Assembly: GCF_900090195.1 (NCBI RefSeq) | Contig: NZ_LT607803.1 | Location: 4,738,229 to 4,802,228, forward strand | Source of the DNA: Variovorax sp. HW608 | GTDB lineage: Bacteria; Pseudomonadota; Gammaproteobacteria; Burkholderiales; Burkholderiaceae_C | Length of the DNA stretch: 64,000 nucleotides | Direction of reading: 5' to 3' | Part shown: positions 25,849 to 34,030 of the stretch, piece after piece | How the letters are laid out: every line of letters begins with the position of its first letter | How positions within the stretch are numbered: position 1 is the stretch's first letter | Position numbers and translations under genes: made by a program | Notes under the pieces: model-generated | What the model saw: the letters and a program-made list of their open reading frames with translations, nothing else | The model's database searches: none | Told to the model about the DNA's origin: nothing

Positions 25849-26109
25849 ATGACGACTGACACCGCACAAACGAGTTCGCTCAAGGAACTGCAGGACCTCA
25901 TCCACGAGAAATACGGCATCGAGCCTGCGGCGCTCGACCCGAACGCTTCCATGCGCGAGAAGGGCTTCGATTCGCTGGCGCTGGTCGAATTCGTCTTCAC
26001 GATCGAAGACCGCTTCGGCATCAGCATGCCTGACGACGATCCCACGATCGACACGCTGGCCCAGCTTGCGGCCGTGGTCGACAGGACCAGAGCCGCGCAA
26101 TCGGCGTGA
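25849..26109 (+). CDS. acyl carrier protein
   Basis: An 86-residue ACP with the phosphopantetheine motif G-F-D-S-L (Ser42) followed by a helix A-L-V-E-F-V-F-T-I-E-D-R-F-G-I. It is not the housekeeping acpP (no fabD/fabG/fabF context). Its stop overlaps the GTG start of the ketosynthase (GTGA), so the pair is translationally coupled. Confidence 0.9.
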   Translation: MTTDTAQTSSLKELQDLIHEKYGIEPAALDPNASMREKGFDSLALVEFVFTIEDRFGISMPDDDPTIDTLAQLAAVVDRTRAAQSA

Positions 26110-27317
26110 GCGAAATCGCCGTCACGGGGCTGGGCATCGTCTCGCCGCATGGCGACGATCCCCAGGCCATGTTCGATGCGCTGATGCGCGGCGAGTCGGC
26201 GCTCGGGCCGGTCTTTCCCGAACTCCCGAAGCCGGCCGCCGCGGCCGCCGCCGCATTCGACGAATCGCGCTGGTTCACCAAGCTGCAGCTTGCCGGCGTC
26301 GACCGGGTCAGCCAGCTGGCCGTTGCCGCGGCCGACCTGGCGATGCGTGACGCGGGCCATGCCGGCGAGGCGGCCGACGCCGACCCCGAGCGCATCGGCG
26401 TGTTCGCCGGCTGCGGCATGGGCGGCGCGGCGGCCCTGGAGACGGCCTATCGCGGCAACGGGCGCGTGCCGCCGCTGACCATCCCGGCCTTCATGCCCAG
26501 CGCGCCGGCCTCGCATGTGGCGATGCGCCTGGGCGTGCATGGCCCGGTGCTGACCTACTCGGTGGCATGCGCCTCGTCGAGCCTCGCGATCGCCGAAGCC
26601 GCGAAGGCCGTCCAGCGCGGCGAGGTCGACCTCGCGATCGCCGGCGGCAGCGAAGCGCTGATCGTGCCCGGCGTCGTCCTCGCATGGCAGGCGATGCAGA
26701 CGCTCGCCACCTTCGCGCCCGGCGACGAGTCGGTGGCGGTCCGTCCCTTCGCGAGCGACCGCAGCGGGTTTGCGCTCGGCGAGGGCGCGGCATTCCTGGT
26801 GCTCGAATCCGCCGGGCGCGCCCGCCGCCGCGGCGCCCGTCTCCACGCCCTCCTGACCGGCTGGGGCCAGAGCTGCGATGCCACCCACTTGACCAAGCCC
26901 GACGCGCCCGGCCAGTCGCGCGCGCTGCGGCAGGCCTTGCGGCAGGCCGGATTGCAGCCGCGCGACATCGGCTACTGCAACGCGCACGGCACGGCCACCC
27001 GCATCGGCGACGTGGTCGAGCGCGATGCACTGGCAGAGGTCTGGGGCCACGATCTCGATCGGCTGCGCGTGAGCTCGACCAAGGCGCTGCACGGGCACCT
27101 GCTCGGCGCCGCCGGCGCGCTCGAAGCCGTCATCACCGTGCTGGCGTTGGAGCGGCGCGAGCTGCCGCCCAACGCGAACTGCGCCGAGATGGACCCGGCA
27201 TGCCGCCTGAACCTCGTGCCGCAAGCCGGGGCGGCGGCGCCGCAGCTCGAAGCGGCGATCAGCAATTCATTCGCCTTCGGCGGCACCAACTCGGTTCTCG
27301 TCTTTAGGCGCGCCTGA
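26106..27317 (+). CDS. beta-ketoacyl-ACP synthase II-like enzyme
   Basis: A 403-residue FabF-type ketosynthase starting at GTG. The catalytic triad is present: Cys in V-A-C-A-S-S-S, His in C-N-A-H-G-T-A-T and His in T-K-A-L-H-G-H-L-L-G-A-A-G-A, with the C-terminal N-S-F-A-F-G-G-T-N. It can elongate acyl chains on the adjacent ACP. No ketoreductase, dehydratase or acyltransferase accompanies it, so it either borrows the housekeeping enzymes or performs one condensation. Neighbours suggest a specialised lipid. Confidence 0.88.
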   Translation: MSEIAVTGLGIVSPHGDDPQAMFDALMRGESALGPVFPELPKPAAAAAAAFDESRWFTKLQLAGVDRVSQLAVAAADLAMRDAGHAGEAADADPERIGVFAGCGMGGAAALETAYRGNGRVPPLTIPAFMPSAPASHVAMRLGVHGPVLTYSVACASSSLAIAEAAKAVQRGEVDLAIAGGSEALIVPGVVLAWQAMQTLATFAPGDESVAVRPFASDRSGFALGEGAAFLVLESAGRARRRGARLHALLTGWGQSCDATHLTKPDAPGQSRALRQALRQAGLQPRDIGYCNAHGTATRIGDVVERDALAEVWGHDLDRLRVSSTKALHGHLLGAAGALEAVITVLALERRELPPNANCAEMDPACRLNLVPQAGAAAPQLEAAISNSFAFGGTNSVLVFRRA

Positions 27318-27392
27318 ACCGGGCGCGGTTCGCATTGCGCGGATGCGGGGCTAAACTGCCCCGGCCTTCGCAACTCGCAACTGGAGTCAAAC

Positions 27393-27920
27393 ATGATGGG
27401 ACGCTTCGTTGCACTGGTCTTGGCAGCGCTTCTGTCGGCTTGTGCCGCCACACCCACGGTCAAGACCGATTTCGATCCCGGCGTGAACTTCTCGCGCTTC
27501 AGGACCTACAGCTGGGTGACGAAGCCCGACGGCGGGTCGCCGCTGATGCAGCAGCGCATCGTCGACGGCATCGATGCGCGCCTGCAGGCCCGGGGGTGGA
27601 AGCTCGTGCCCAGTGGCGAAGTCCACGTGGCCGCGCATGTGACCAGCCAGGAGCGCCAGGTCTTCAACACCACGAGCGTGGGCTACCTCGGCTGGGGAGG
27701 CTTCGGCCCCGCGGCGCCGAACTCGATGACGACGGTCGACACCTTCGAGGTGGGCACGCTGGTCGTCGACCTGTTCGACGGCGCCACCAAGCGCGGGCTG
27801 TGGCGCGGCACCGCGAGCGGCACCTTGCAGGACGACCCCGCCCGCATGAACGCGATGCTGCAGACCGCCCTCGACAAGATGTTCGCGGGCTTCCCGCCGG
27901 GCAGCGCGCCGGCCAAGTGA
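27393..27920 (+). CDS. DUF4136 lipoprotein
   Basis: A 175-residue lipoprotein with lipobox L-L-S-A-C (Cys17) and a DUF4136 body: D-F-D-P-G-V-N-F-S-R-F-R-T-Y-S-W near the start and F-D-G-A-T-K-R-G-L-W-R-G-T-A in the second half. The domain is found in many envelope lipoproteins with no known activity. ATG 27393 is preceded by a weak SD. It converges with the oxidase gene downstream. Confidence 0.85.
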   Translation: MMGRFVALVLAALLSACAATPTVKTDFDPGVNFSRFRTYSWVTKPDGGSPLMQQRIVDGIDARLQARGWKLVPSGEVHVAAHVTSQERQVFNTTSVGYLGWGGFGPAAPNSMTTVDTFEVGTLVVDLFDGATKRGLWRGTASGTLQDDPARMNAMLQTALDKMFAGFPPGSAPAK

Positions 27921-27948
27921 GTGCGCGGCGCGCGCCGGCGCGCCTTTG

Positions 27949-29169
27949 TCAGATCCGCTTCGCCTCGAGGTCCTGGGCAATCCGCTCTGCCGAGCCGAAG
28001 GCCAGCGTGAAGCCCAGCGCGCCATGGCCGGTGTTGAACAGCATGTTCGGCGGTGCGCCCGCCACCTTGCCGACGATCGGCACGCCGGTCGGCGTCGCGG
28101 GCCGCATGCCGGTCCACGGATGCAGCGATGCCATGCGGCTCGCCTTCGGGAAGACGGCGCGCGTGGCCTCCGCGAGCGTCTCGATGCGGGTCGCGGGGAT
28201 GCTCGCATCGTGGCCGACCAGCTCCGCCATCCCGGCCACCCGCAGGCGCGAACCGATGCGCGCGAAGACCACCTTGCGCGCGCTGTCGGTCACGTTCACG
28301 CGCGGCGCGGCGCCCGGTGCCGGGTCCACGTCCACTGTGATGCTGTAGCCCTTGAGCGGATAGACCGGCAGGTAGGCGCCGAACTGCGCGCCGAGCCCGT
28401 GCGACGCGGTGCCCAGCGCCATCACGCAGACATCGGCGGGCACGTCGCCGCCGGAGGTCCGGACCGCGGCGACGCGGCCGTTGCGCAGATCGAATCCGTC
28501 CACCTCGGCACCGAGAACGAAGCGCACGCCCCGCGCGCGCAGCGCCTGCGCGAGCGCCGTGCACACCTTGAGACAGTCGGCCGCGCATTCGCTCGGCGTA
28601 TGGATCGCGCCGGCGATCTGGCCGCGATAGCCCGCGAGCGCCGGCTCGATCCCAACGCATTCGTCCGGCGTCACCAGCCGCTGCTCGCTGCCCAGGGTGC
28701 GCTGCAGTTCGAGCTGCCGCCGCGCGCCGTCGAGCGAGGCTTCGCTGGCGTACAGCACGAGCTTGCCGGTGGCCGAGAAGTCGCAGTCGGGCTGCACGTC
28801 GGCGCGCATCGCCTCGAAGGCGACGCGGCTGCGAGCAGCCAGCGCCAGCAGCCGCATGGTGGTCTCGCGCGAGGTCTTCGCGTTGCACGCGGCGAGGAAG
28901 GCCAGCCCCCAGCGCCATTGGAGCGGATCGAGCTGCGGGCGCAGCTTCAGCGGCGAGGCGGGCGACAGCAGCAGCTTGGGCAACTGCTGCCAGATGGAAG
29001 GATCGGCCAGCGGCTGCACGTACGAGTAGCTGAGCTGCGCGCCGTTGCCGCCGCTGGCGCCGGCACCTGGCTCGGCGCGGTCGATCACGGTCACCTCGTG
29101 GCCTTGCCGGTTCAATTGCCACGCGGTGGCCAAGCCGACGATGCCGGCACCGAGCACGCACACGTGCAT
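27949..29169 (-). CDS. FAD-dependent D-amino acid dehydrogenase (DadA-like)
   Basis: A 406-residue DAO-superfamily flavoprotein: dinucleotide-binding G-A-G-I-V-G-L-A-T-A, G-N-G-A-Q near the flavin, and the C-terminal N-T-G-H-G-A-L-G-F-T-L. It oxidatively deaminates D-amino acids. It is divergent from an amino acid binding protein and an Asp/Glu racemase, which fits a small D-amino-acid utilisation set. It differs from the second DadA (54707) by about 28 fewer residues and is a diverged paralogue. Confidence 0.85.
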   Translation of the reverse strand: MHVCVLGAGIVGLATAWQLNRQGHEVTVIDRAEPGAGASGGNGAQLSYSYVQPLADPSIWQQLPKLLLSPASPLKLRPQLDPLQWRWGLAFLAACNAKTSRETTMRLLALAARSRVAFEAMRADVQPDCDFSATGKLVLYASEASLDGARRQLELQRTLGSEQRLVTPDECVGIEPALAGYRGQIAGAIHTPSECAADCLKVCTALAQALRARGVRFVLGAEVDGFDLRNGRVAAVRTSGGDVPADVCVMALGTASHGLGAQFGAYLPVYPLKGYSITVDVDPAPGAAPRVNVTDSARKVVFARIGSRLRVAGMAELVGHDASIPATRIETLAEATRAVFPKASRMASLHPWTGMRPATPTGVPIVGKVAGAPPNMLFNTGHGALGFTLAFGSAERIAQDLEAKRI

Positions 29170-29252
29170 GACGCTTTCCTCTCTCTGTCGATTTCGAATG
29201 CGCCGACTCTATGCCGCACCGCCGCAGGCGGGAAATGCCAAAAGCGCCGCGT

Positions 29253-29301
29253 CCCATAGCCAAAGCTCATGGGATGCCCGGCCCATAACTTTTGGTCATG
29301 G
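29253..29301. promoter_or_regulatory. paired semi-palindromes between the DadA-like and binding-protein genes
   Basis: Two related 20-mers, CCCATAGCCAAAGCTCATGG (29253-29272) and CCCATAACTTTTGGTCATGG (29282-29301), each with CCAT/ATGG ends, are spaced 29 bases. This looks like a LysR-type tandem operator serving both divergent genes. Confidence 0.4.
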
Positions 29302-29387
29302 CCGTCGCTGCAAAAGGAATTGTGAAGAGCGGGCCAATGCTTCCTACACTCCGCTTCACATTTTTTCAAACCACCGAAAGGGCTCGC

Positions 29388-30269
29388 ATGAAGCTATCCG
29401 CATTGATGACCGCCGTCCTGCTCGCCGCCGCCGCGACGGCCGCGCAGGCGGCCGACACCCTGGCCAAGATCGCCGAGTCCGGCAAGATCACGCTGGCCTA
29501 CCGCGAGTCGTCGGTGCCCTTCAGCTACCTGGACGGCGGCAAGCCGATCGGCTTCTCGGTCGAGCTGTCGAACGCGGTGGTCGATGCGGTCAAGAAGAAG
29601 CTCAACAAGCCCAACCTCGAAGTCGCGCTGCTGCCGGTGACCTCCGCCAACCGCATCCCGCTGATCCAGAACGGCACCGTCGATCTCGAATGCGGATCGA
29701 CCACCAACAACACGGCGCGCGGCAAGGATGTCGCGTTCGCGGTCAACCACTTCTACACCGGCACGCGGCTCCTGGTGAAGAAGGCCGCCCACATCAGGAA
29801 CTACGCGGACCTGTCGAAGAAGCAGGTCGCGAGCACCACCGGCACCACCAACGCGCTGGTCATGCGCAAGTACAACGTCGAGAAGAACCTCGACATGGAC
29901 ATCGTCCTCGCCAAGGACCATGCCGATGCCTTCCTGCTGGTGGAGACCGATCGCGCAGTGGCGTTCGCGATGGACGACATCCTGCTGTTCGGCCTGATCG
30001 CCAACGCCAAGAACCCGGGCGACTTCGAGGTCGTCGGCGATTCGCTGCAGGTCGAGCCCTATGGCTGCATGCTGCCGAAGGACGACCCGGCCTTCAAGAA
30101 GGTGGTGGACGACACCATCATCGACCTCATGAAATCGGGCCGCTTCGAGAAGATGTACGACAAGTGGTTCATGCAGCCGATCCCGCCCCGGGGCACCGCG
30201 CTCGGCCTGCCGATGAGCCCGCAGCTGCGCGACAACATCAAGGCGCCCAGCGACAAGCCGGCGACCTGA
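29388..30269 (+). CDS. amino acid ABC transporter substrate-binding protein (glutamate/aspartate-like)
   Basis: A 293-residue periplasmic binding protein with signal peptide (cleavage after A-Q-A near residue 21) and an SBP_bac_3 fold: I-T-L-A-Y-R-E-S-S-V-P-F-S-Y, D-L-E-C-G-S-T-T-N-N-T and V-E-T-D-R-A-V-A-F. It is most like GltI, which binds Glu or Asp. No permease or ATPase genes are adjacent, so it either uses a remote transporter or acts as a receptor. AAAGG lies 7-8 bases before ATG 29388. Confidence 0.88.
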   Translation: MKLSALMTAVLLAAAATAAQAADTLAKIAESGKITLAYRESSVPFSYLDGGKPIGFSVELSNAVVDAVKKKLNKPNLEVALLPVTSANRIPLIQNGTVDLECGSTTNNTARGKDVAFAVNHFYTGTRLLVKKAAHIRNYADLSKKQVASTTGTTNALVMRKYNVEKNLDMDIVLAKDHADAFLLVETDRAVAFAMDDILLFGLIANAKNPGDFEVVGDSLQVEPYGCMLPKDDPAFKKVVDDTIIDLMKSGRFEKMYDKWFMQPIPPRGTALGLPMSPQLRDNIKAPSDKPAT

Positions 30270-30282
30270 TCGGAAGCGCATC

Positions 30283-31047
30283 GTGCTTGCACCGCAGACG
30301 GTCGGCATCCTCGGCGGCATGGGGCCGGCCGCCGGCGCGGATTTCGTGCGCCTTTTCGTGGAGGCCTGCGCCCGATTGATGCGGGCGCGCGGCGAGCCGG
30401 TGCGGGACCAGGCTTTTCCGGAGCACTGGCTGGCGCAGGTGCCGGTGCCCGATCGCAGCGGCGCGCTGGACTCCGCGGCGCAGGGCGCGCACCAGCCGCT
30501 CGAGCCGATGCTGCAGGCGCTGGGCCGTCTGGCCGCGCTCGGCAGCCGCACGGTCGCGATCGCCTGCAACACCGCGCACGCGTGGCACGACACGCTGCAG
30601 GCGCGCTTTCCCAACGTCGAGCTGCTCCACGTCGCGCGCGAGGTGTCGGCGCATCTCGCGGCCCAGGGCGTGCGCGACGTGGCCCTGATGGCAACCGAAG
30701 GCACCTACCGGATCGGCCTCTACGAACATGCGATGGCCGACGCGGGCCTGCGTTGCCACCTGCCGCTGGCCGACGAGCGGCGCCTCCTCATGCGCGGCAT
30801 CTACGACGGCGTGAAGGCGGGCGACATGGCGCTGGCAGAGGCGTGCTTCAGCGAAGTCGCGCTGCAACTGGCGCGGCGACATGGCGCCGCGGCCATCGTG
30901 ATGGGCTGCACCGAGATTCCGCTGGGCCTGCAAGGCCGGGCGGCGGTCGGTGACTTGCGGCTCGTCGATCCGGCGCGGGTGCTCGCTTGCGCGCTGGCCA
31001 ACCGGGCCTACGACGGGGCCTCCGCCTTCGCTGAACATGGTGCTTGA
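30283..31047 (+). CDS. aspartate/glutamate racemase family protein
   Basis: A 254-residue racemase starting at GTG 30283. N-terminal G-I-L-G-G-M-G-P-A-A and the two catalytic cysteines in I-A-C-N-T-A-H and V-M-G-C-T-E-I-P are typical of PLP-independent Asp racemase (RacD/YgeA). It sits 13 bases after the binding-protein gene and is divergent from a DadA-like oxidase: together they could take up, racemise and oxidise Asp/Glu. A terminator follows. Confidence 0.88.
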   Translation: MLAPQTVGILGGMGPAAGADFVRLFVEACARLMRARGEPVRDQAFPEHWLAQVPVPDRSGALDSAAQGAHQPLEPMLQALGRLAALGSRTVAIACNTAHAWHDTLQARFPNVELLHVAREVSAHLAAQGVRDVALMATEGTYRIGLYEHAMADAGLRCHLPLADERRLLMRGIYDGVKAGDMALAEACFSEVALQLARRHGAAAIVMGCTEIPLGLQGRAAVGDLRLVDPARVLACALANRAYDGASAFAEHGA

Positions 31048-31144
31048 CACGATTGATAAGATGAAAAGCGAACTGGCGGCCGGCTGACCGGGCGCCAGGA
31101 GCCAAAGGTGTGGACAAGCCGCATCCTCCAGCCGCTTTCCACCG

Positions 31145-31173
31145 AAAGCCGTCCGATGGACGGCTTTTGTTTT
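31145..31173 (+). terminator. rho-independent terminator / possible attenuator before the ZIP gene
   Basis: Stem AAAGCCGTCC / GGACGGCTTT (31145-31154 and 31158-31167) with loop GAT, followed by TTTTGTTTT. It lies 98 bases after the racemase stop and ends 20 bases before the ZIP start, so it ends the racemase transcript and would also attenuate any transcript entering the ZIP gene. Confidence 0.85.
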
Positions 31174-31192
31174 GCCAAACAGCGTCATCGTC

Positions 31193-32092
31193 ATGAATTT
31201 GCTAGCCATCATCGCCGCGACCCTGGTCGCCGGCATCGGAAGTGTCTGGATCGCCGCGTTGCTGCTGCGCGTGGGGATGCGCACCGACGGAGGCGGTGTC
31301 AATCCGCAGCATCTGCTGAGCCTGGCGGCCGGTGCGCTGCTCGCGACCGCCTTCATGCACCTGCTGCCGGAGGCCTTCGAAAGCCGCATCGAACCCGGCG
31401 TGCTCTTTGCCGCCCTGCTGTTCGGGCTGGTGTTCTTCTTCCTGCTGGACAAGGCCGAGCTGTGGCACCACGGGCACGAGCATCACCATGACAGCGACCA
31501 TGACCACGATCACGACCCGGGTCACGATCACGAGCATCAGCACGCGCACGGCCATTCGCACTCGCATTCCCATGCCACCACCCGGGGCGGCGGCTGGGCG
31601 GTGCTCACCGGCGACAGCGTGCACTGCTTCGGCGACGGCATCCTGATCGCCTCGGCCTTCATCGCCGACCTCCGGCTCGGCCTCGTCGCGGCGGTCGCGG
31701 TGCTGGCGCACGAGGTGCCGCACCACATCGGCGACCTGGTGGTGCTGCGCCAGAGTTCGGCCAATCAGCGCGCGGCGCTGGTCAAGGTGTCGCTGGCCGG
31801 AACCATGACCGCGCTCGGCGGCGTGGTCGGCTGGTGGCTGGTCGACCGCTTGCACGGATGGCTGCCGTACTTTCTGGTGCTCGCATCCAGCAGCTTCGTC
31901 TACGTGGCGCTCGCCGACCTGATCCCGCAGCTGCAGAAGCGCCTGCCGGCGCGCCAGACCGCCATGCAGATCATCTGGCTGGCGGTCGGCATCGTACTGG
32001 TCACGCTGGTCAGCCGGCTCGCCCATGGCGAGCATGGGCATGCGCACGACGACGCCGACCCTGCGCACGAGGCGCACGATCACGCGCCCTGA
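31193..32092 (+). CDS. ZIP-family divalent metal transporter
   Basis: A 299-residue ZIP (ZupT-like) permease with about eight helices and a His/Asp-rich cytoplasmic loop (about residues 90-130, repeats of H-D-H and H-S-H-S-H). Transmembrane metal site residues are seen in D-S-V-H-C-F-G-D-G and H-E-V-P-H-H-I-G-D. The C-terminus has another His-rich tail. It imports zinc or other divalent metals. ATG 31193 is preferred to an in-frame TTG at 31172 that overlaps the terminator. Confidence 0.9.
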   Translation: MNLLAIIAATLVAGIGSVWIAALLLRVGMRTDGGGVNPQHLLSLAAGALLATAFMHLLPEAFESRIEPGVLFAALLFGLVFFFLLDKAELWHHGHEHHHDSDHDHDHDPGHDHEHQHAHGHSHSHSHATTRGGGWAVLTGDSVHCFGDGILIASAFIADLRLGLVAAVAVLAHEVPHHIGDLVVLRQSSANQRAALVKVSLAGTMTALGGVVGWWLVDRLHGWLPYFLVLASSSFVYVALADLIPQLQKRLPARQTAMQIIWLAVGIVLVTLVSRLAHGEHGHAHDDADPAHEAHDHAP

Positions 32093-32231
32093 TTGCAGGC
32101 CCGCCCGCGCCGTGCACGTTCTGAAACGCTTGTTGCTTCTTTGCTCACAAGACGGCTTCGACGGTTGGGCCCACACTCGGGTTGTGCACCGTCGAGATGC
32201 GACAGCCAGCCAGTCAGCCAGGAGTCCGATC

Positions 32232-32477
32232 ATGAAGAGCGCCGACCCCCCTCTGCGTCCCGGAGAAGCCGCAGACGAACCCGAGATCGACGAGACCGAT
32301 GACAACGTGTCCGGAGAAGAGACGGAGGAAGAATTCGAAGATGCCGAGCTCGAGGCGGAGGCGACGGACGAACTCTCCGAGGAGACAGGCATCGATCTCT
32401 CGGACGCGAGCGAGCTCGATGCGGACAACGTGCTGGCGGACGAGGAGTTCGATCGGGTGATTCAAGCACCGGATTAG
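32232..32477 (+). CDS. small highly acidic protein
   Basis: An 81-residue protein in which roughly half the residues are D or E (E-T-E-E-E-F-E-D-A-E-L-E-A-E), predicted disordered. AGGAG lies 7-8 bases before ATG. The acidity suggests cation binding or mimicry of nucleic acid, but no family is recognised. It may be cotranscribed with the ZIP gene 140 bases upstream. Confidence 0.65.
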   Translation: MKSADPPLRPGEAADEPEIDETDDNVSGEETEEEFEDAELEAEATDELSEETGIDLSDASELDADNVLADEEFDRVIQAPD

Positions 32478-32570
32478 GACCCCCTCGAGGGGGCGCCGCC
32501 TGCGGCCCGGCCGAGCCAGTTCCGCGGCGGCCCACGAACGGGCGGGCGCTTTGCGCCGCCCTGGTGTTTT
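32478..32570. repeat. intergenic repeat family C, with palindrome CCCCCTCGAGGGGG
   Basis: Directly after the acidic protein stop lies a GC-rich element beginning with a perfect 14-bp palindrome (32480-32493) and including GGCGGGCGCTTTGCGCCGCC (32540-32559), a second hairpin. A CCCCCCGAGGGGG-containing relative lies at 45685-45771. The paired hairpins may act as a bidirectional terminator with the dodecin gene on the other side. Confidence 0.55.
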
Positions 32571-32582
32571 CGGGGGCTTCTT

Positions 32583-32792
32583 TTATTCTTCCAGGGTGAA
32601 GCCCACTTTCAGGCTGACTTGCCAGTGGGCGACCTTGCCGTCCACGACGTGGCCGCGGGTTTCCGTGACTTCGAACCACTGGATGTTGCGCACCGACTCG
32701 CTGGCCTTGGTGATGGCGCGGCGGACGGCGTCGTCGCTGCTGCTGGGCGAGGAGCCGGTGAGTTCGATGAGCTTGTAGACGTGGCTGGTCAT
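32583..32792 (-). CDS. dodecin family flavin-binding protein
   Basis: A 69-residue dodecin: V-Y-K-L-I-E-L-T-G-S-S, A-I-T-K-A-S-E-S-V-R-N-I-Q-W-F-E-V and G-K-V-A-H-W-Q-V-S-L-K-V-G-F are nearly the full family consensus; the Trp binds flavin. Dodecins form 12-mers that store riboflavin, FMN or CoA-related ligands. Start at 32792 has AAGGAG on the minus strand seven to eight bases upstream. Confidence 0.95.
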   Translation of the reverse strand: MTSHVYKLIELTGSSPSSSDDAVRRAITKASESVRNIQWFEVTETRGHVVDGKVAHWQVSLKVGFTLEE

Positions 32793-32971
32793 GGCGTTCT
32801 CCTTGTGGTCGTTTCGGATTCGTGGACTGGCGCTGCATGGTGGCACGTCGGGCGGCCGCCGGGGCCCTAGTTGAAACCCGGGCATCGGTGCCACGCATGC
32901 ATGTCCCGCAACTGCTTGTGCGGGACGAGGCGTGGAATATGCTTGCCATGCCGTTCAACCACTCTCCGCCC

Positions 32972-33427
32972 ATGGAAATCCGACTCGACGATCTTTCCGG
33001 CCCCGAGATCCGCGCCTTGCTCGAAGAGCACCTGCGCAACATGCGTGCCGTGTCGCCTCCCGAGAGCGTGCACGCGCTGGACCTCGACAAGCTGCAGCAG
33101 CCCGACATCTCGTTCTGGACGCTGTGGGAAGACGGCGATCTGCTCGGCTGCGGCGCGCTGCGGGCGCTTTCGCCCGCGCACGGCGAGATCAAGTCGATGC
33201 GGACCGCCGAGGCCCACCGTGGGCGCGGCGTGGCCCGCGCCGTGCTGAATCACATCGTCGCGGAAGCGAAGGCACGCGCCTATGAGCGATTGAGCCTGGA
33301 GACCGGCAGCATGCAGGCCTTCGAGCCCGCGCAACGGCTCTACGAGTCGTTCGGGTTCACGCGCTGCGGGCCGTTCGGTGACTACGCCCCGGACCCCAAC
33401 AGCCTTTTCATGACGAAGCGGCTCTAG
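32972..33427 (+). CDS. GNAT-family N-acetyltransferase
   Basis: A 151-residue acetyltransferase with the CoA-binding motif R-G-R-G-V-A and C-terminal Y-E-S-F-G-F-T-R-C-G. It resembles the YsnE/PanZ-like group of small-molecule acetyltransferases. ATG 32972 fits the family N-terminus; in-frame ATGs at 32939 and 32948 are possible. No SD is clear. Convergent with DUF3299. Confidence 0.82.
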   Translation: MEIRLDDLSGPEIRALLEEHLRNMRAVSPPESVHALDLDKLQQPDISFWTLWEDGDLLGCGALRALSPAHGEIKSMRTAEAHRGRGVARAVLNHIVAEAKARAYERLSLETGSMQAFEPAQRLYESFGFTRCGPFGDYAPDPNSLFMTKRL

Positions 33428-33428
33428 C

Positions 33429-34028
33429 CTACTTCGCGCCGCCGGTGTACTTGGTGACGCTGTCGGCGGTCACGTGATAGCCGCTCACGCCCATCATCGA
33501 ATCGTTGCGCAGGGTCTGCAGCTTGCCGGTGACCCAGACCGTGTCCATCGCGCGGAACTTCGCGCCCTGTTTCGGGCGCACGTGCAGGATCTGGTTGGCC
33601 GGCGGCGGCGGCGTGTGGATGCAGGCGCCGAAGTAGGGCACCAGCAGGAACTCGGTGACCTCGCCCTTGTTCTCCTCGAGCGGCACGATGAAGCCGGGAA
33701 TCTTGACCTCGACGCCGTTCATCGCGGTGTTGGTGGGGGCGTTGTTCGACACGTCCTGCAGCTTCATCAGCAGCTCGTTCGCGCGCGGGTCGCTGTCGTC
33801 GAGCTTGCCGAGGTCCATGCCCTTGAGCTCCTTCATCGGGTCCCAGTCCTTGGGCACCAGCTCTTCCCACGAAATGACGCGCGGCTGGCCGGGCGCGGCC
33901 TTCTCGCTGCCCGCCTTGCCGCCGAGCGGGTTGGTCGGCGAGGTGGCCGAGGGCACGGGCTCGGCCGCAAGTGCACTGCCCGCGACGATCACGGCGAGAA
34001 GAAACGAAAGAGGAAGGCGCAGAGTCAT
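33429..34028 (-). CDS. DUF3299 periplasmic protein
   Basis: A 199-residue exported protein: signal peptide (cleavage after A-L-A near residue 21), then a DUF3299 domain marked by W-E-E-L-V-P, G-F-I-V-P-L-E and L-V-P-Y-F-G-A-C-I-H-T-P-P-P-P-A-N-Q. The Cys-His segment could bind metal. Immediately downstream (2 bases) of an ABC permease and in one operon with an ATPase and a DUF2796 protein, a combination linked to zinc-regulated operons in other bacteria (ZrgA-type). Confidence 0.82.
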   Translation of the reverse strand: MTLRLPLSFLLAVIVAGSALAAEPVPSATSPTNPLGGKAGSEKAAPGQPRVISWEELVPKDWDPMKELKGMDLGKLDDSDPRANELLMKLQDVSNNAPTNTAMNGVEVKIPGFIVPLEENKGEVTEFLLVPYFGACIHTPPPPANQILHVRPKQGAKFRAMDTVWVTGKLQTLRNDSMMGVSGYHVTADSVTKYTGGAK

Positions 34029-34030
34029 CT

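Noticed and set aside
23610..27224. A very long open frame of about 1200 codons on the minus strand
   Set aside because: It lies opposite real genes (glycerate kinase, PAP2, ACP, ketosynthase), has Arg/Ala/His-rich unnatural composition and no motif; it is a by-product of high GC content.
31048..31192. Riboswitch or metal-sensing leader before the ZIP gene
   Set aside because: The only structure seen is a simple hairpin with T run, explained as the terminator of the racemase transcript; no conserved aptamer is recognisable.
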